A stretch of 9,691 nt of DNA from Neomoorella mulderi (lineage in GTDB: Bacteria; Bacillota; DSM-521; Neomoorellales; Neomoorellaceae). Shown here one piece after another: positions 6,591-9,691 of this stretch. The notes under the pieces are model-generated. The model was not told the DNA's origin. It did not search any database and saw only the letters and a program-made list of their open reading frames with translations. The stretch is taken from positions 1 to 9,691 of the forward strand of contig DRZV01000079.1 of the NCBI GenBank assembly GCA_011375465.1, given 5' to 3'. The translations under genes and the position numbers were made by a program. The first letter of the stretch is position 1, and every line of letters begins with the position of its first letter.

Positions 6591-6616
6591 ATTATGGCCC
6601 ACCCCTTGAAGCCTAT
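6591..6616 (-). promoter_or_regulatory. Candidate mother-cell sigma (SigE/SigK-like) promoter of coat genes
   Basis: The minus strand reads ATA (6614-6616), 17 bases, then CATAAT (6591-6596), about 40 bases before the coat gene start. CATA at -10 with an ATA-type -35 recalls the SigE/SigK consensus. It also resembles a weak SigA -10, so the assignment rests mainly on the fact that coat genes are mother-cell genes. Confidence 0.35.
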
Positions 6617-6622
6617 ACATGG

Positions 6623-6661
6623 AAAAAATAGCTAGCTATGAAATACCCAGAGCTATTTCTT
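6623..6661 (-). terminator. Candidate AT-rich terminator of the aminotransferase gene
   Basis: On the minus strand an 11-base arm (6651-6661) that includes the aminotransferase TAG stop can pair with 6623-6633 (AGCTATTTTTT), with one G-U pair and a 17-base loop, and the T run follows directly. The stem is AT-rich and the loop long, so termination may be weak. Confidence 0.4.
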
Positions 6662-8035
6662 TTTGAATAAAGAGCTTATAATCCTCTTGGCCCCCTGAAG
6701 GGCTATGCCCCATAGCCCTCCTCCCTTAAGTATTTCCTCCAGTGCTACTAAAACGTGCTGGATTTCTCCCTCTTCCACCACCAGAGGAGGCTCCAGCCGG
6801 ATCACATTGGGGTTGTTAAGGGTATAGGCGGTGATTATCCCGTAGCGGTTCAGCAGCTCCCCCGCCACCAGAGAAGCGAAGTACTCCCGGTAGAGGCTCT
6901 TGATGTTACCCCTGGTCAGCCTGTCCAGCCACTCTCCCGAAGGCTCCTGGAATTCCAAGCCCAGCAGAAGGCCCCGCCCCCGCGCCTCTTTAATCAGGGG
7001 GTACTTTTCCTGAAGCCGCTTCAATCCTTCTAAAAATTTCTCCCCCATCCTTCTAGCCCTGCTGGGCAAATCCTTTTCCAACGTTACCTTGAGGGCAGCT
7101 AGGCCAGCAGCCAGGGCCAGAGTGTTGCCCCCGAAGGTGGAGGTATGTAACAGCGCCTTATCCTGGGAGCCGTAAGCCTTGTCCCAGATTTCAGTTCGGG
7201 CCACATAAGCTCCCAGGGGCATGACGCCCCCTCCCAGGGATTTGGCCAGGCACAGGATGTCGGGCACCACCCCTTCGTGCTGGCAGGCGAACAGATAACC
7301 TGTCCTCCCCAAACCCGTCTGCACCTCGTCCATTATCATGAGGCTGCCGTAGTGGGTGCATAGCTCCCTGGCCCCCTTTAAGTATCCCTCCCGGGGGACT
7401 ATCACCCCTCCTTCCCCTTGGATGGGCTCCACTATGAAGGCAGCCACGTCGCGCCTGGACAGCTCCCTCTCCAGGGCCTCCAGATCATCGTAAGGGATGG
7501 CCTGACAACCAGGCAGCAGGGGCTGAAAGGGTTTTTGGTACTTTTCCCGACCCGTAACCGATAAGGCCCCTAGAGGCTTGCCGTGGAAAGAATTATGGCA
7601 GTAAACAAACCTGGGCCTGCCCGTAGCAGCCCTGGCCAGCTTTAAAGCCCCCTCCACCGCTTCGGTTCCGCTGTTGCAAAAGAACACCCTATCCAGGTCT
7701 CCAGGGGTTACCCGGGCCAGGTTATGGGCCAAGGCCGCGGCCAGGGGGTTCAAGGAGGCATGGAGGAGATTAGGTCTAGCCCTCACTTTATTAATGTACT
7801 CCCACACCTCAGGGGCATGGTGGCCCAAGTTTAAAGCCCCGTAGGCTCCTAGAAAATCCAGATAGCGGTTGCCTTCCCTATCCCACACTTCCACCCCCTG
7901 GGCCCTCTCGTAGATCTTGTCAAAATCCAGCAGGGAGAGCATACCCGCCAACCCAGGGTTTATATGCTGCCTGTACAGCTCCATTACCTCTCCCCGGGAC
8001 AGGGAAAGGGCGGCCTCCAGATCTATAAACGGCAT
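6653..8035 (-). CDS. Class III PLP-dependent aminotransferase
   Basis: The 460-residue product is an ornithine/putrescine-type transaminase of the PLP fold I class III group. Visible landmarks are NSGTEA (121-126), the phosphate-binding region near HNSFHGKPLGALS (147-159), EPIQGEGG (203-210), the PLP-contacting D236 in MDEVQTGLGRTG (235-246), and the catalytic lysine K265 in LAKSLGGG. An N-terminal 50-residue lead (INPGLAGMLSLLDFD) and a basic, amphipathic tail (AKRIISSLFKKK) set it apart from plain acetylornithine aminotransferase; it resembles putrescine aminotransferases and the HpnO-like branch more closely. The substrate cannot be fixed from sequence. The ATG at 8033-8035 has GGAGG seven to eight bases upstream; a TTG at 8041 is too close to that site. 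It lies 84 bp after the radical SAM gene, but a strong terminator stands between them. Confidence 0.88.
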   Translation of the reverse strand: MPFIDLEAALSLSRGEVMELYRQHINPGLAGMLSLLDFDKIYERAQGVEVWDREGNRYLDFLGAYGALNLGHHAPEVWEYINKVRARPNLLHASLNPLAAALAHNLARVTPGDLDRVFFCNSGTEAVEGALKLARAATGRPRFVYCHNSFHGKPLGALSVTGREKYQKPFQPLLPGCQAIPYDDLEALERELSRRDVAAFIVEPIQGEGGVIVPREGYLKGARELCTHYGSLMIMDEVQTGLGRTGYLFACQHEGVVPDILCLAKSLGGGVMPLGAYVARTEIWDKAYGSQDKALLHTSTFGGNTLALAAGLAALKVTLEKDLPSRARRMGEKFLEGLKRLQEKYPLIKEARGRGLLLGLEFQEPSGEWLDRLTRGNIKSLYREYFASLVAGELLNRYGIITAYTLNNPNVIRLEPPLVVEEGEIQHVLVALEEILKGGGLWGIALQGAKRIISSLFKKK

Positions 8036-8049
8036 TTTCAACCCTCCTT

Positions 8050-8084
8050 AAAAAAATGGGGCAGGAATATGTCTTTCCTGCCCC
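8050..8084 (-). terminator. Strong terminator after the radical SAM gene
   Basis: The minus strand has a perfect 10 bp stem GGGGCAGGAA/TTCCTGCCCC (8075-8084 with 8058-8067), a seven-base loop, then A and seven T. It starts 35 bases after the radical SAM stop and its T tract abuts the aminotransferase ribosome binding site, so there is no room for a promoter after it. Confidence 0.88.
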
Positions 8085-8086
8085 TT

Positions 8087-8095
8087 ATTCTAGCA
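8087..8095 (-). promoter_or_regulatory. Extended -10 promoter of the aminotransferase gene
   Basis: The minus strand reads TGCTAGAAT, an extended -10 (TGnTATAAT with one mismatch), in the gap after the radical SAM stop codon. No good -35 is seen at 16-18 bases, as is usual for extended -10 promoters. The predicted start falls near 8080, inside the 5' arm of the terminator stem. Confidence 0.5.
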
Positions 8096-8119
8096 CAAAA
8101 TCGATTGCGTAACGGAAAA

Positions 8120-9493
8120 TCAGGCTCCTGCCTCCAGCCTTTTCCTTTCTTCCAGGTCCCTGCCATTCCACAGGGAATCCGCCACCTTCCCCCAATCCCG
8201 AGCATAGGGAACCAGCTTGGCGGCGAACTCTTCGGGACCCTCACCCCCATGGACGTTGGTGGAATAGGCCCCTGACTCCAAAACCATTTCCACCATTTTT
8301 TCGGGGTTATCTATCAAGGGACAAGGCCTTAAGGGATTGCAGTGGAAGGGCTGGCGCTTCTGATAGGCCCTGAACAAGGGATTTTTCAGGACTTCTATTA
8401 AGCTCATGTCCTTTATGTTGCAGCAGCTGTAGTGGACAAAGGCGCAGGGTTCCACCTCGCCCGCAGCAGTGATGTGAAAGTAACGGCGTCCTCCCGCTAT
8501 GCAGCCGTTGCTGTGCTGGCCGTCATTCCAGAAATCCACCAGGAAAATAGGCTTAGTCTTCCGGAAATATTGCATCCTCTCGTACATCCAGGCCCTCTGC
8601 TGGGGAGTGGCCATCATCTTGAGGTCCACATCCTTGCCTATGGGTATATAAGTAAAATACCATCCAAAAGCCACACCTCTATCTATCAGCATATCCACAA
8701 AGGCATCGCTTCCCACCTCTTCAGTATTGAGCCGGTTATAAGTTATGGATACGCCGTATATAACCCCTGCCTGGCGCATGAGGTCCATGGCCTTCATCAC
8801 TTTGGCGAAAACCCCTTTACCCCTCCTGGCATCGGTCCTCTCTTCGAATCCCTCCAGGCTCAAAGCCACAGTAATATTGCCCAGCCGCACCATGTCGTCT
8901 ACAAAGTTCTGATCTATCAAAGTCCCGTTGGTGAACAGGTGGAATACCTGCTGGGAATGCCTTTCTGCTAGTTTTACTATATCTTTCCAGCGGATGGTGG
9001 GTTCGCCCCCGGATAAAACTATAAAGTAAATTCCCAGCTCTTCCGCCTCGGTGAGTATCCGGTCCATGAGCTCGAATTCCAGGTCATGGGTCCCCTGATA
9101 ATCCCCCGCCCAGCATCCCTGGCATCTCAAGTTGCATCTTTCCGTGGGGTCCATAAGTATAGCCCAGGGTATACCCACCCCCAACCGCGATTCCCATTCT
9201 TTCTGCCGGGGTACCCCCTGGAAGGTGGCATTTACAAAGAAGTTGAGGGCCATCCTCTCCCTGATGTTGGGATGGGTCTGGGTGAGCAGGCGCCGGGCAT
9301 ACACATACCAGGGACTGTTCTCGTCGCTCAAAACCCTCTTTACCGCCAGCACCATCTCCTTGTGATGGGGTTCCTTGGCCAGTTTTTCTGCTATTTTGAG
9401 CATCTTGGGAAAATTTCTCTCCGGGTCATGTAAAAGCCATTTTACCCCTATTTCCAGGAGCCTTTCTTTCAACCTGGAGGATCCTAGAGCCAT
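8120..9493 (-). CDS. Radical SAM protein with SPASM-like C-terminus
   Basis: The 457-residue product carries the radical SAM cluster motif C120-x3-C124-x2-C127, SGGEP (161-165), and the strand VALSLEGFEERTDARRGKG (209-227). A C-terminal Cys set (C331, C350, C357, C358, C385, C391), with the phrases CIAGGRRYFHITAAGEVEPC and RPCPLIDNPE, suggests SPASM-type auxiliary iron-sulfur binding. An N-terminal region of about 110 residues precedes the radical SAM domain. Close relatives are common in Firmicutes and usually named only 'radical SAM protein'; no function is certain. Peptide-modifying SPASM enzymes and lipid-linking radical SAM enzymes are possibilities that the sequence does not decide. The ATG at 9491-9493 follows AAGGGGG by eight bases. 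A TTG start at 9535 adds 14 residues but has no ribosome binding site. It is divergent from the partial gene at 9668. Confidence 0.88.
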   Translation of the reverse strand: MALGSSRLKERLLEIGVKWLLHDPERNFPKMLKIAEKLAKEPHHKEMVLAVKRVLSDENSPWYVYARRLLTQTHPNIRERMALNFFVNATFQGVPRQKEWESRLGVGIPWAILMDPTERCNLRCQGCWAGDYQGTHDLEFELMDRILTEAEELGIYFIVLSGGEPTIRWKDIVKLAERHSQQVFHLFTNGTLIDQNFVDDMVRLGNITVALSLEGFEERTDARRGKGVFAKVMKAMDLMRQAGVIYGVSITYNRLNTEEVGSDAFVDMLIDRGVAFGWYFTYIPIGKDVDLKMMATPQQRAWMYERMQYFRKTKPIFLVDFWNDGQHSNGCIAGGRRYFHITAAGEVEPCAFVHYSCCNIKDMSLIEVLKNPLFRAYQKRQPFHCNPLRPCPLIDNPEKMVEMVLESGAYSTNVHGGEGPEEFAAKLVPYARDWGKVADSLWNGRDLEERKRLEAGA

Positions 9494-9535
9494 CTTGCAT
9501 GCCCCCTTAGATTTTTTAGCTACCCAAAAAACCAA

Positions 9536-9563
9536 ATTTTATTTTAAAATAACCTGTGCCCAA
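9536..9563 (-). promoter_or_regulatory. Candidate promoter of the radical SAM gene
   Basis: The minus strand has TTGGGC (9558-9563), a 16-base spacer, and TAAAAT (9536-9541, five of six), about 43 bases before the ATG. A perfect 14 bp AT palindrome (9539-9552) overlaps the -10. The -35 is weak. Confidence 0.35.
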
Positions 9564-9573
9564 GATCAACATG

Positions 9574-9596
9574 TTTCCCTTCAAGGAAAAAATTCC
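9574..9596. repeat. Overlapping short inverted repeats in divergent promoter region
   Basis: TTTCC-N6-GGAAA (9574-9589) overlaps GGAA-N4-TTCC (9585-9596), giving three TTCC/GGAA half-sites in 23 bases between the two divergent genes. This is a possible operator for the right-hand gene, the radical SAM gene, or both; no regulator is identified. Confidence 0.4.
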
Positions 9597-9601
9597 CAAC
9601 A

Positions 9602-9607
9602 TATAAT
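9602..9607 (+). promoter_or_regulatory. -10 element of the right-edge gene
   Basis: A perfect TATAAT lies 60 bases before the ATG at 9668. The best -35 at 16 bases is TTCAAG (9580-9585, three of six), inside the inverted repeat. A second AT-rich stretch TATAAA (9626-9631) is an alternative. Confidence 0.4.
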
Positions 9608-9667
9608 CTGCTCCTCGGGCCAAAATATAAAGCGGACAGGGACTGAACTGCTTAAGGGGGGCTCTTT

Positions 9668-9691
9668 ATGACCGTGGGAAACAAGATGCAC
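9668..9691 (+). CDS. Start of an unknown gene, cut by window end
   Basis: An ATG at 9668-9670 follows AAGGGGGG (9654-9661) at six bases, a strong ribosome binding site. Eight codons are visible (MTVGNKMH) before the window ends, too few to name it. It diverges from the radical SAM gene across 174 bp that holds promoters for both. Confidence 0.65.

Noticed and set aside
6628..6639. Perfect 12 bp palindrome ATAGCTAGCTAT as an operator
   Set aside because: It is part of the candidate terminator and its T run; nothing else supports a binding site.
8432..8971. Plus-strand open frame of 179 codons
   Set aside because: Antisense to the radical SAM gene, with no recognisable motif or ribosome binding site.
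1..9691. CRISPR arrays, insertion sequences, phage genes, toxin-antitoxin pairs
   Set aside because: No direct repeats with spacers, transposase or integrase motifs, or small paired toxin genes were seen on either strand.

Overview
The window looks like a chromosomal segment of an endospore-forming, probably anaerobic Firmicute of the clostridial or Moorella/Desulfotomaculum type. The evidence is two small CotF-type spore coat genes, strong AGGAGG-like ribosome binding sites, TTGACA/TATAAT promoters, hairpin plus U-tract terminators, and a protein (the twin P-loop ATPase at 2676-3757) of a kind common in this group. No phage, plasmid, transposon or CRISPR features were seen, and the species cannot be named from the sequence alone.

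Layout from left to right. Positions 1-109 hold no gene, only the tRNA terminator and a weak outward promoter-like signal. A minus-strand block follows: tRNA-Val(GAC) with its own consensus promoter placed three bases beyond the lipA stop codon; lipA (lipoyl synthase); lpdA (dihydrolipoyl dehydrogenase); then a P-loop ATPase gene broken by a one-base frameshift in a G5 run. lipA and lpdA probably share the promoter at 2619-2647 and together supply lipoate insertion and lipoamide reoxidation to a glycine cleavage or 2-oxoacid dehydrogenase system encoded elsewhere. Two plus-strand genes come next: an orphan protein resembling PD-(D/E)XK nucleases (3816-4307) and a membrane-anchored ClpP-fold protease of the SDH_proteinase family (4365-5195). 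The protease gene converges on minus-strand nadE, and the two share one CTAG as overlapping stop codons.

The rest is minus-strand: nadE (ammonia-type NAD synthetase), a two-gene spore coat operon, a class III PLP aminotransferase, and a radical SAM protein with a SPASM-like C-terminal cysteine cluster. The aminotransferase and radical SAM genes are adjacent but separated by a strong terminator that abuts the aminotransferase ribosome binding site and overlaps an extended -10 promoter. At the right edge a divergent plus-strand gene begins (only 8 codons present), with inverted repeats in the shared intergenic region.

Most of the window is ordinary housekeeping and sporulation content. The items most worth a second look are the terminator/promoter overlap at 8050-8095, the broken twin P-loop ATPase, the orphan nuclease-like protein whose usual catalytic lysine position is alanine, and the radical SAM/aminotransferase neighbourhood, whose substrate is unknown. 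I found no clear case for a wholly new multi-gene system.
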